Below, piece by piece: positions 16,956-24,881 of a stretch of 44,054 bases of DNA; the first letter of the stretch is position 1; each line of letters begins with the position of its first letter. The position numbers were made by a program, and so were the translations under genes. The notes beneath the pieces were generated by a model that had not been told where the DNA came from, ran no database searches, and saw only the letters and a list, made by a program, of their open reading frames with translations. The stretch is from DATFXM01 sp035315885. GTDB lineage: Bacteria; Acidobacteriota; Blastocatellia; UBA7656. The DNA lies in assembly GCA_035315885.1 (NCBI GenBank), contig DATFXM010000107.1, positions 1 to 44,054 of the forward strand, written 5' to 3'.

Positions 16956-18550
16956 TCCCCAACTCCCCTGTATTCTCCGAACACTCTTCTTAAACGATCC
17001 GAGATCTCTCCGAGCGTCGCATAGCTCTCGACCGCGCTGATGATGTGGGGCATCAGATTCTCGTTCGAAGCCGCAACCTTCTCTACCCTGTCGAGCGCGC
17101 TCGTCGCCGCCTTCTCGTCGCGACGATCCTTCACCTGCTTCAAGCTCGCGCACTGCTGACGCTCTAGATCTTCGTTGATTCGTAAAATCGGAGGTGCAGC
17201 CGTCCCTTCCATCTTGAAGCGATTAACCCCCACCACCGTCTGAACTCCCGATTCGACTGCGCGCTGATACTCGTACGCCGCTCGTTCAATTTCGCCCTGA
17301 ACAAATCCGGTCTCTATCGCGCGAAGCATGCCTCCGACGTCGTCAATCTTGCGAATGTACTCTGAAGCAATGCGCTCAATTTCGTTTGTCAGGAATTCGA
17401 TGGCGTACGAACCGCCTAACGGATCGGCAGTATCGGCAACACCGGACTCAAAACCGATCACTTGCTGAGTTCTCAATGCAATTCGCGCTGCTCCCTCTGT
17501 CGGAAGGCCAAGCGCTTCGTCCAGAGAGTTGGTATGAAGCGATTGCGCGCCGCCGAGCACCGCGGCCAGCGCTTGAAGCGTAGTCCGTACGACGTTCACT
17601 TCGGGTTGTTGCGCAGTCAGTGACGACCCCGCGGTCTGCGCGTGAAACCGAAGTGTCAGAGAACGCGGGTCGCGCGCGCCAAACCTTTCGCGCATGATCC
17701 TGGCCCACATCCTGCGGGCGGCACGAAACTTTGCTACCTCCTCGAGGAATTGATTGTGCGAGTTAAAGAAGAAGGCAACGCGAGGCGCGAAGTCGTCCAC
17801 GCCCAGACCCGCGTCTACTGCCGCCTGCACGTATGCGATGCCGTCTGCAAGGGTAAAGGCGACCTCTTGTGCAGCAGTGGAGCCCGCCTCGCGGATGTGA
17901 TACCCGGAAATCGATATCGTGTTCCATCGAGGGACTTCTCGAGCGCAGTAACCGAAGATATCAGTCACTATGCGAAGACTCGGACCCGGAGGATAGATAT
18001 AAGTTCCGCGCGCTATGTACTCCTTCAGGATGTCATTCTGGATGGTCCCAGAGATGGACGAGACCGGAACGTTCTGCTTCTTGGCCACCGCGATATACAT
18101 CGCAAGCAGGATCGCCGCGGTCGAGTTGATTGTCATCGATGTCGATACGCGGTCGAGCGGAATCCCGTCCAGCAGACGGTGCATGTCGTCGAGCGTATCA
18201 ATTGCAACTCCGACCTTGCCGACTTCTCCACGCGACATCGGGTGGTCCGAGTCGTAACCCATCTGCGTCGGCAGATCGAAGGCAACGGATAGACCAGTTT
18301 GTCCCTGCTCAAGCAGATATCGGTACCGAGCATTTGACTCCGCCGCGGTTGCGTATCCTGCGTACTGACGCATCGTCCAGAGCTTTCCACGGTACATGCT
18401 CGAATAGGGCCCGCGAGTGAACGGGTATTGTCCCGGATCAGCCAGGTCCCGGTCGAAATCAATGTCGACATCCGACGGCTTGAAGACCGTTTTTAGCTCG
18501 ATACCGGAACTAGTCTGCGCGATTCGTTCGGAGCTTTCCTTGGTGCCCAT
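16949..18550 (-). CDS. Methylmalonyl-CoA mutase, large (catalytic) subunit
   Basis: This TIM-barrel chain of an acyl-CoA mutase interconverts methylmalonyl-CoA and succinyl-CoA with adenosylcobalamin. Family segments are PYSSMYRGKLWTMRQYAGYATA (Tyr63, matching the Tyr that marks methylmalonyl rather than isobutyryl mutases), GLSVAFDLPTQMGYDSD, SSISGTIQNDILKEYIARGTY and RFHAQTAGSSLTAQQP. At 533 aa it lacks the C-terminal B12-binding domain (no DxHxxG), so it must pair with a separate small subunit not present here. The product ends in a short tail whose stop lies in a repeat. Confidence 0.93.
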   Translation of the reverse strand: MGTKESSERIAQTSSGIELKTVFKPSDVDIDFDRDLADPGQYPFTRGPYSSMYRGKLWTMRQYAGYATAAESNARYRYLLEQGQTGLSVAFDLPTQMGYDSDHPMSRGEVGKVGVAIDTLDDMHRLLDGIPLDRVSTSMTINSTAAILLAMYIAVAKKQNVPVSSISGTIQNDILKEYIARGTYIYPPGPSLRIVTDIFGYCAREVPRWNTISISGYHIREAGSTAAQEVAFTLADGIAYVQAAVDAGLGVDDFAPRVAFFFNSHNQFLEEVAKFRAARRMWARIMRERFGARDPRSLTLRFHAQTAGSSLTAQQPEVNVVRTTLQALAAVLGGAQSLHTNSLDEALGLPTEGAARIALRTQQVIGFESGVADTADPLGGSYAIEFLTNEIERIASEYIRKIDDVGGMLRAIETGFVQGEIERAAYEYQRAVESGVQTVVGVNRFKMEGTAAPPILRINEDLERQQCASLKQVKDRRDEKAATSALDRVEKVAASNENLMPHIISAVESYATLGEISDRLRRVFGEYRGVGEQ

Positions 18551-18580
18551 GTAGTGATGAGATTATCAAACGAAGTTCCC

Positions 18581-18646
18581 GGTTTCTAGGCAGTAGGCAG
18601 TATGCAGTAGGCAGTAAGCAGTATGCCTACTGCCTACTGCCTACTT
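18581..18646. repeat. GGCAGTA heptamer array with inverted half
   Basis: About five forward units (ggcagta with variants tgcagta and agcagta) are followed directly by three inverted units (tgcctac). The array is a snap-back palindrome between the mutase start and the end of the glycosyltransferase gene, and it supplies that gene's TAG stop. It may act as an intercistronic terminator or stabilising hairpin. Confidence 0.85.
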
Positions 18647-19912
18647 CCTCTTCAATGACGCAATCAATGCGGTCGCAACGAACAGAAGACATGCTCCGAT
18701 CATTACACCTGAGTGCGCGTCCGCCCACTCGGCGGCGCGCAATCCCACGATTCTCGGGCTGGTGATGTTGAACAGCGCGAAACTGGTTGCGATTGCGATC
18801 CACGCAAGGATGCCATCAAGCCTGCTCCCTCGACCAAGCGCCCTCGCTGCAAGAACGCAGGCAGGCAGCACTAGAACAACAAAATGCGCCTTCCACGCAA
18901 GAGGTGACAGCAGCGGGATAAGACAAATCCAGGGCGCCGCTGCAAGCGATTCGGCCTTCGCTCGAAGGGCAGTAACCAACGACAATCCGAACATCAGGAG
19001 AGCCACGGAAAGAGTTAGCGGGCTAGAGGTACTGCGTCTCAGATCTTCTGCATCGGGTTCTGTTGAATACGACAAACCGCGGGACGATGTCTCAACACGA
19101 GCGGTGAATCCCCTCAACGACTGGTTGCCCGCGTAAGCAAGATCGTATCCCTGACCATTGCGCACGGTCCTCTCCCAGAAACTCGCAAACGCCCCCGGAG
19201 CCTTCGAACCGAGCACCGCGAAACTCGAAAACACAACGCACGCAAAGAGCGCTGTGCAAGTCAAAGCAAAACCCGCTCTCTTTCTCGCCAGGTGATAAGG
19301 AATCAATAGCAGCGGACTCAACTTCACCGATGCAGCGACCGCCAGTGCGAGAGCTGACCAACCCTTCTTGTCCCTGCTCAAGAGGTGAAAGTGTGCAACT
19401 ATGAGAAACGTGACCAGCGGATTAACCTGACCAAGCTCAAAATTGTCGAGCGCAAAGCGAATTACAACCGTGACGCCGATCAGCGCCATCAGTAGTTCAT
19501 ACGCGAATGCCTTTCCTTCGACCGGTCTCGCAACGCGGCCAGCGACAGCTTGGGTGTCGAGCGAAAGACGAGAAGACCAAGCCGCGGCGAGCGCGAAGGA
19601 CGCGGCATTCAGCAGAAACCACAAGTAGGCCGCAACCGGAAGAGGCAAAAGCGACAGCGGAATCAGCAACACTGCAAGCACAGGCGTGTACAGGTACGGC
19701 GTCCAGTCGGTGACCGAGTTTTGGTAAGGGTCCCCTGACGCAACAATCTCGCGCGCTGCGAAAGAATAAACATTGAAATCGTTGTTATATTGAGACGGAT
19801 CGGAGCCGCTGCGCTTGGCGTAGTAAAAGCCTGCCGCGCAGATCGTGGTCGCGGCAAGCGCAATGAGTATGAGTCTACCGCTGGTATGGCTGAACGGCAT
19901 AAACTCGCACAT
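18641..19912 (-). CDS. Glycosyltransferase family 87-like membrane protein (DUF2029)
   Basis: The 423-aa polytopic membrane protein has around 10 hydrophobic segments. The periplasmic N-terminal loop NNDFNVYSFAAREIVASGDPY with the following TPYLYTPVLAVLLIPLSLLP is the pattern of GT87 (DUF2029) polyprenol-phosphate-sugar mannosyltransferases of the GT-C type; the early Asp is the likely catalytic one. The acceptor is unknown. The start overlaps the upstream membrane protein gene by 38 bp (or 26 bp if the second Met is used). The stop codon is supplied by a heptamer repeat. Confidence 0.8.
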   Translation of the reverse strand: MCEFMPFSHTSGRLILIALAATTICAAGFYYAKRSGSDPSQYNNDFNVYSFAAREIVASGDPYQNSVTDWTPYLYTPVLAVLLIPLSLLPLPVAAYLWFLLNAASFALAAAWSSRLSLDTQAVAGRVARPVEGKAFAYELLMALIGVTVVIRFALDNFELGQVNPLVTFLIVAHFHLLSRDKKGWSALALAVAASVKLSPLLLIPYHLARKRAGFALTCTALFACVVFSSFAVLGSKAPGAFASFWERTVRNGQGYDLAYAGNQSLRGFTARVETSSRGLSYSTEPDAEDLRRSTSSPLTLSVALLMFGLSLVTALRAKAESLAAAPWICLIPLLSPLAWKAHFVVLVLPACVLAARALGRGSRLDGILAWIAIATSFALFNITSPRIVGLRAAEWADAHSGVMIGACLLFVATALIASLKRK

Positions 19913-21539
19913 TCCCCACTGTATGAACGAGCGTCATCGAGGATCGAGCGGTCGCCGCTTCTGACGCGTCCTCGAAAGGCCCCGCAATCACATAGCGCAC
20001 CCGGTTTACTTCGAACAAGGTCTCGACTTCAGCTTCGGAAGCCTGTCCGCTGTAAAAACGGTTTATCTGCTCGCCCTTTTCCCGGCTGTGCATTGTCTGC
20101 CCGTAGTGCCCAAGAAACACGTGCCGGCCGATCAATCCGGGCAGTAGATTCCCGGTCAGGTAAGAACAGAGAATCGTGTCGCCGGGATCGGAGTTCGCAC
20201 GAATCCAGTTGAGCGAGTCAGCAATCTCGATTTGGATGTAGCGTCTGGGATCAGACGCTCCGGTAGCGCTTCCACGCGCCAATATCTGTCCGGCGACGAA
20301 TCCCAAATTCGTCAACGAGGCAGTAAGAACAATCCCTATGATTGCTATTCGACGGAGTATCCGTTTGCGCCGAAGCGCCGCGGTCAGCCACGATATCGCC
20401 ACCGCGGCGGCGATCACAAGGGGCACCTGAAGCGCTTCCACAAATCTACGTTGAAAGTTCACTGGCGCGTACAGCATCGCAGCCTGCGAAACGCTCCACA
20501 AGATTAAGAACCATGCCGCTTCCTTGCGACGATTCGCAAGCAAGACAAAACCTGCAACACTCAGCGCACCTACAAGACCAAATCCTAAGACGTACTCTTG
20601 CGGAGGAGGAGAAAGCGTATCGGTGATCTTCAACCACTCACGCAGAACCTGATTCGTACGATTCAGGTAAATCAAGTACGCAAGGCCGGGCAAAGAACCT
20701 GCCAATACCGCCGCGCCGCTGCTAATCGACAGAACGTACGGGCGCGCGGTTCCGTTTTGCGTCAACAGCGGCCAGCACAACAGCCAGAGTGCGGCAACGA
20801 CTCCCACCACGAGAACGAGATAAGGATGAATAACGGCCAGTAAGGTGACCAGAACGCCCGCAATTGCTGCCTGCTTCAAGCTCTGGTTGTACAGCGACAA
20901 ACACAACAACCGGAGCGAGCCGGCTACCAGAGTTATGCCTAATGCAAAATGAACCTGCGAAAACGCTGACCTGAAGGCGATTGCTTCAGGCAAGTTGAGG
21001 TCAGCAGAGCCCGACATCGCTCGAGTGTTGAACAAGTCGCCGCCGCTGTTCAGCAGATAGATCAGCCACCCTATGCCGCCCGAAAACGCAAAAAGCCACA
21101 GCGACAGCCGTATCCTTCGCCTCGACCGCATCGCAATCGCAACAACGCCGCGCGTCACCGCAAGCATCACCAGCGTCGAAGCCGCCCGTGCAAGATGAAA
21201 GACTAGGATGATCGGCAGATGAAAGACGCGAACTACCCATCCAAGCGCGATCCACAGCGGCAATAGAAACTCACAGCTTTGCGGTTCAGTCGTGTACAGG
21301 TCGCACATCAACAACCGGCCATCGGCCGCCTGTCTCATCCAGGCGAAGTAAGTGAACGTGTCGTCATACGCCGTCAGTACGCCGGTGAATCTGTAGCCTG
21401 CAGGCGTACGCAACGCTGCAATCAGGTATGGCAAGCACGTCGCCGCCATCAGCACTGCCCACACGGGCAACACGTCGCGCCACAATCCACGCTGGCGCGC
21501 GCTGTCGTGAACCACTTCACGGTTCGATGCGGCGCGCAA
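19875..21539 (-). CDS. Polytopic GT-C-like membrane protein of unknown specificity
   Basis: The 554-aa protein has about 11 predicted membrane segments and a long C-terminal soluble part. After the first segment comes a loop with AYDDTFTYFAWMRQAADG, whose acidic pair resembles the catalytic loop of GT-C glycosyltransferases. The C-terminal domain (RRYIQIEIADSLNWI, CSYLTGNLLPGLIGRHVFLGHYG, VRYVIAGPFED) is like that of other large bacterial GT-C proteins. It overlaps the GT87-like gene, so the two probably act in the same glycan or lipid glycosylation step. The start is TTG with no good ribosome binding site and may be further in. No precise function can be given. Confidence 0.75.
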   Translation of the reverse strand: MRAASNREVVHDSARQRGLWRDVLPVWAVLMAATCLPYLIAALRTPAGYRFTGVLTAYDDTFTYFAWMRQAADGRLLMCDLYTTEPQSCEFLLPLWIALGWVVRVFHLPIILVFHLARAASTLVMLAVTRGVVAIAMRSRRRIRLSLWLFAFSGGIGWLIYLLNSGGDLFNTRAMSGSADLNLPEAIAFRSAFSQVHFALGITLVAGSLRLLCLSLYNQSLKQAAIAGVLVTLLAVIHPYLVLVVGVVAALWLLCWPLLTQNGTARPYVLSISSGAAVLAGSLPGLAYLIYLNRTNQVLREWLKITDTLSPPPQEYVLGFGLVGALSVAGFVLLANRRKEAAWFLILWSVSQAAMLYAPVNFQRRFVEALQVPLVIAAAVAISWLTAALRRKRILRRIAIIGIVLTASLTNLGFVAGQILARGSATGASDPRRYIQIEIADSLNWIRANSDPGDTILCSYLTGNLLPGLIGRHVFLGHYGQTMHSREKGEQINRFYSGQASEAEVETLFEVNRVRYVIAGPFEDASEAATARSSMTLVHTVGNVRVYAVQPYQR

Positions 21540-21553
21540 TGTTTTGAAAGCCG

Positions 21554-22375
21554 TTAAAGAAATAAGCGAGAGTAGTAGTATAGAACAGGCGCGCAGAAAA
21601 GAATGCTGTCTATTCGATCGAGCATGCCGCCATGCCCCGGCAACAAAGTGCCGGAGTCCTTAACCTGCGAGCCACGCTTCAGCATCGACTCGGCAAGATC
21701 GCCGACCTGTCCGACCAGTCCGATTGCCGCTCCGAGGGCGATCGCATGCCACAGCGGAATCTCGTGAAAGAAGATCAGCTTGCACAGGGGACCGGAAGCG
21801 ATCGCGGCGACTACGCCTCCGATCGAGCCCTCGATGGTCTTGCCCGGACTCACCTGTGGCGCGAGTTTGTGTTCGCCCAGCGAACGTCCCACGTAGTACG
21901 CGCCGGTGTCCGTAAGCATGACCATCGCAAAGAACATCGTGAGCAGCTTTGAGGCTAGATGCGCGGTCGGCGGGCGAGTCAACGAATCAGCGATCATCCG
22001 CACACCGATCAGACAACCAACCGTTAACCCGATGTACGCCACTCCAAAAAGAGTGGCCGACGACGACGCGATCGAATTGCTCATCTCTTCGGTTCGCGCA
22101 ACTGATAGCGTGAGAGACACAAGCGCCGTGGCAATGAAGACGAATATGATCCACGGCCGGTGATCGAGCATGAAGCACACCGCAATGATCACCGATGCGG
22201 TGTAGCCCAGAAGCTCATAAGGATTTATTTCGACCTTGTGAGCGAGAGCGTAGAATTCTGAGAGCGCGATCAAACCAGCTATTGCTGCGAGCGCCGCAAA
22301 CACCTGGGGCCAGGGGCTCCATATCGCAAGAATAAGTACGGGTATGCCGGCGGCCGCGGTGAGAATTCGTGTCAT
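21554..22375 (-). CDS. cdsA: Phosphatidate cytidylyltransferase
   Basis: It makes CDP-diacylglycerol from phosphatidate and CTP in the inner membrane, the entry to phospholipid synthesis. About eight membrane segments precede SPGKTIEGSIGG and the family signature SMLKRGSQVKDSGTLLPGHGG followed by LDRID. I chose the ATG at 22375 (MTRILTAAAGIPVLI, 273 aa), the usual start context for CdsA. The frame is open to a TTG at 22444 inside uppS, but those extra residues come from repeat-like DNA. It follows uppS, the common bacterial order. Confidence 0.95.
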   Translation of the reverse strand: MTRILTAAAGIPVLILAIWSPWPQVFAALAAIAGLIALSEFYALAHKVEINPYELLGYTASVIIAVCFMLDHRPWIIFVFIATALVSLTLSVARTEEMSNSIASSSATLFGVAYIGLTVGCLIGVRMIADSLTRPPTAHLASKLLTMFFAMVMLTDTGAYYVGRSLGEHKLAPQVSPGKTIEGSIGGVVAAIASGPLCKLIFFHEIPLWHAIALGAAIGLVGQVGDLAESMLKRGSQVKDSGTLLPGHGGMLDRIDSILFCAPVLYYYSRLFL

Positions 22376-22427
22376 GGAGGAAGTTCTGAGTGGCAACCCC
22401 AAGGTGGTTGACAACCGGAACTCGGAA

Positions 22428-23246
22428 TTACTTGACGGCGACAATCAGCGGATCATCCTGCCGGGGCTTCACGTCGCCGTAACGGCGCTCACGCTTCTGA
22501 TACTCAATGATTGCCTCGAACAGATTCGATCGCCGAAAATCGGGCCAGAGTGTCTCGGTCACGTAAATCTCGCTGTAGGCAATCTGCCACAGCAAAAAAT
22601 TCGATACGCGCATCTCACCACTCGTCCGAATAAGCAGATCCGGATCGGGAAGACCTTCGGTGAAAAGATGTCGCTCCAGGTCGGCCTCGGAAATCTCGTA
22701 CGGATCGCGGCCGAGCGCGATCCATTCAGTGATCAGTTGGCGCGACGCCTCGATGATCTCTGATCGTCCGCTGTAGTTCAAAGCGACGGTTAGAACCATC
22801 CCGGTGTTCAATGCGGTCTCCTCTCGCGCGTATTCGAGCTCGCGACGCACCGCCGGCTCGAGCGCTTGCTCGCGCCCTATCGTATGAAACCGGATGTTGT
22901 TTTCTTTGAGGCTTCTGATCTCTTTGCGAAGGAATTCCCGAAGCAATCCCATCAAGGCTTCAACTTCAAGACGAGGGCGCTTCCAGTTCTCAGTCGAGAA
23001 TGCATACAGAGTGAGAAACGAGATTCCGAGCCTTGCCGAAGATTCGACAGTGGTGCGCACCGCTTCGGCGCCGGCTCGATGACCAGTCACGCGAGGCTGG
23101 CTTCTGCGGGCCGCCCATCGCCCGTTGCCGTCCATAATGATCGCGACGTGCGTAGGAAGCCTGTCGAGCGCTATCTGACGCAGCAAATACTCGTCTCTGG
23201 AACCGGGCTCTATTACACCCCTGAAGTCTGTGAAAGGATCGGTCAT
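22428..23246 (-). CDS. uppS: Isoprenyl transferase (undecaprenyl diphosphate synthase)
   Basis: This cis-prenyltransferase extends farnesyl diphosphate with IPP to the C55 carrier lipid for cell-wall and glycan synthesis. Motifs are HVAIIMDGNGRWA (D39 binds Mg2+), the TLYAFSTENWKRP segment and the C-terminal PDLLIRTSGEMRVSNFLLWQ. At 272 aa it is slightly longer than E. coli UppS because of an N-terminal extension. A GTG directly precedes the chosen ATG and could also be used. It lies between truA and cdsA on the same strand. Confidence 0.96.
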   Translation of the reverse strand: MTDPFTDFRGVIEPGSRDEYLLRQIALDRLPTHVAIIMDGNGRWAARRSQPRVTGHRAGAEAVRTTVESSARLGISFLTLYAFSTENWKRPRLEVEALMGLLREFLRKEIRSLKENNIRFHTIGREQALEPAVRRELEYAREETALNTGMVLTVALNYSGRSEIIEASRQLITEWIALGRDPYEISEADLERHLFTEGLPDPDLLIRTSGEMRVSNFLLWQIAYSEIYVTETLWPDFRRSNLFEAIIEYQKRERRYGDVKPRQDDPLIVAVK

Positions 23247-23270
23247 CACTAGGTTTCTAGATCGCTGACT

Positions 23271-23999
23271 TTAATAGTCGACTCGCATCAAAGTCAACCC
23301 GTGCGCCGGTGCAGTAGCACCCGCGTTTTCACGTTCTCCTAGCTCAACGACACGTGCCAGCTCGGGGGGACTCATCTGCCCTCGTCCGACTTCGATCAAC
23401 GCACCTACGATTGTCCTGACCATGAACCGAAGAAATCCGTCGGCTTCCGCGGTGATCCAGATCTCTTCGTCGCGTTCTTCCACGTCCAGACGAGTCAACG
23501 TGCGGATCTTACTCTGAACTTCCGCATCTTTGACGGTAAACGCGCTGAAGTCTCTGGTACCTGGAAGCAACGCCGCTGCTGCGCGCATCGCCCGTAGGTC
23601 GAGGGCTTCGGAGCGGTGATACACGTATCTTCTGGCGAACGGACTGACGACGCGGCGGCGCCAGATTCGATAACGGTATGACTTGGACGTGGCGGAGTGA
23701 CGCGCGTGAAACGATTCAGGGACGACGCTGCATTCGGTGACTCTTATATCGGGGTCGAGGTTACCGTTGATGGCTGCCATGAGGTCTTCGGGTTCAAAAG
23801 GAACATCGATGCGAAAGCTTGCGACCTGGCCCAGTGCGTGAACCCCTGCGTCGGTGCGGCCGGCTCCGTGGATCGTTACCGTCGCGCGATTCAGAAGCGA
23901 AAGCGCGCGCGTCAATTCTCCCTGGATAGTACGTTGACCCGTCTGCATCTGCCAGCCGTGATAATCGGTGCCGTCGTATTGAACGGTAATGCGGTGCAT
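23271..23999 (-). CDS. truA: tRNA pseudouridine(38-40) synthase
   Basis: TruA modifies uridines 38-40 in the anticodon stem-loop of tRNAs. The N-terminus ITVQYDGTDYHGWQ and the catalytic motif HGAGRTDAGVHALGQVASF (Asp50 nucleophile) are complete, as is the C-terminal FLRFMVRTIVGALIEVG segment. At 242 aa it has the usual length. It is followed by uppS after 24 bp and preceded by an AGTTCTG heptamer array that abuts the ATG. Confidence 0.97.
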   Translation of the reverse strand: MHRITVQYDGTDYHGWQMQTGQRTIQGELTRALSLLNRATVTIHGAGRTDAGVHALGQVASFRIDVPFEPEDLMAAINGNLDPDIRVTECSVVPESFHARHSATSKSYRYRIWRRRVVSPFARRYVYHRSEALDLRAMRAAAALLPGTRDFSAFTVKDAEVQSKIRTLTRLDVEERDEEIWITAEADGFLRFMVRTIVGALIEVGRGQMSPPELARVVELGERENAGATAPAHGLTLMRVDY

Positions 24000-24000
24000 G

Positions 24001-24044
24001 GAAAGTTCTGAGTTCTGAGTTCTGAGTCTTCTGAGTGCTGAGTT
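24001..24044. repeat. AGTTCTG heptamer array upstream of truA
   Basis: Tandem agttctg units, the last degenerate (agtcttctgagtgctgag), start 3 nt beyond the truA start codon. The remainder of the truA-pyrE gap (24045-24140) shows nothing recognisable. Confidence 0.8.
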
Positions 24045-24140
24045 CGTCCTTTAGCCCAACAGCCGGCACGCAGCAGGTCATGCGCAAATGGACACTGAAA
24101 TCCTGGCGACTCTCGTTAAGACTTGGGTTAAGCAGGAACC

Positions 24141-24755
24141 TCAGATTTTCCTGCTTCCAGGCTTGATCGCCTGGCTCCCGCTATTACACAGAGGGCAGAC
24201 CGCCGGTTCGTATGTGGGCACATCGAGTGTCAAAAGCGTGACACTTGAAACCCCGACATCTGCAGTCCCGCCGCTTCGGTCAACCATCGAGCCAGCTCCT
24301 ACAACCATACCCCCGGCTGCCGTCGCGGCCTCGATCGTCTCTCTCGTGGAGCCCCCAGTCGTCACGACATCTTCGACCACTAATACTTTTTCACCCGAGT
24401 TTATGAGGAACCCTCGACGTAGAGTCATGCGGCCGCCTTCGCGCTCGGTGAAGATCGCTCGAACGCCAAGCGCTCGCGCGGTTTCGTGCGCAACGATGAT
24501 GCCTCCTATCGCCGGGGCTACGACGAGGTTCGGGTCGCTGTGCTCGAGGCGTGAAGCTATGGCTCGCCCCACCCATTCCGCGTAAGGCGGATGTTGCAGA
24601 ACTAATGCGCATTGCAAGTAGCGAGAACTATGAAGGCCTGAGGTAAGTTGAAAATGTCCTTCGAGCAGCGCGCCAGTCTCTCTGAACATCTCGAGTAGCC
24701 GCCGGCTCACATCGTCAGGATCTTGCTTATCAGAGGTTAAGTTCTGATCAGACAT
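24141..24755 (-). CDS. pyrE: Orotate phosphoribosyltransferase
   Basis: It converts orotate and PRPP to OMP in pyrimidine synthesis. The PRPP-binding motif VLVVEDVVTTGGST is intact, as is the substrate stretch HFQLTSGLHSSRYLQCALVLQHP. The catalytic-loop region FTEREGGRMTLRRGF fits the family. The C-terminus has a CPLC pair seen in related proteins. I start at MSDQNLTS (24755, 204 aa); the frame extends to 24809, but that part reads through an AGTTCTG repeat. No other pyr genes are adjacent. Confidence 0.95.
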   Translation of the reverse strand: MSDQNLTSDKQDPDDVSRRLLEMFRETGALLEGHFQLTSGLHSSRYLQCALVLQHPPYAEWVGRAIASRLEHSDPNLVVAPAIGGIIVAHETARALGVRAIFTEREGGRMTLRRGFLINSGEKVLVVEDVVTTGGSTRETIEAATAAGGMVVGAGSMVDRSGGTADVGVSSVTLLTLDVPTYEPAVCPLCNSGSQAIKPGSRKI

Positions 24756-24773
24756 TGGACGGGATAGTAACAC

Positions 24774-24881
24774 GGAAGTTCTGAGTTCTGAGTCCGAAGA
24801 AATCATCACAGGATCTAGCTCAGGACTCAGAACTGCTTGTGATTTCTTCGGACTCAGAACTCAGGAGAACTCAGAACTGCT
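24774..24881. repeat. AGTTCTG heptamer arrays in inverted arrangement
   Basis: Units of agttctg at 24775-24795 and their reverse (cagaact) at about 24830-24881 flank a copy of gaagaaatcatcac and its reverse, forming a long snap-back structure between pyrE and the GH13 gene. The C-terminal codons and TGA of the GH13 gene are part of the array. Confidence 0.8.
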
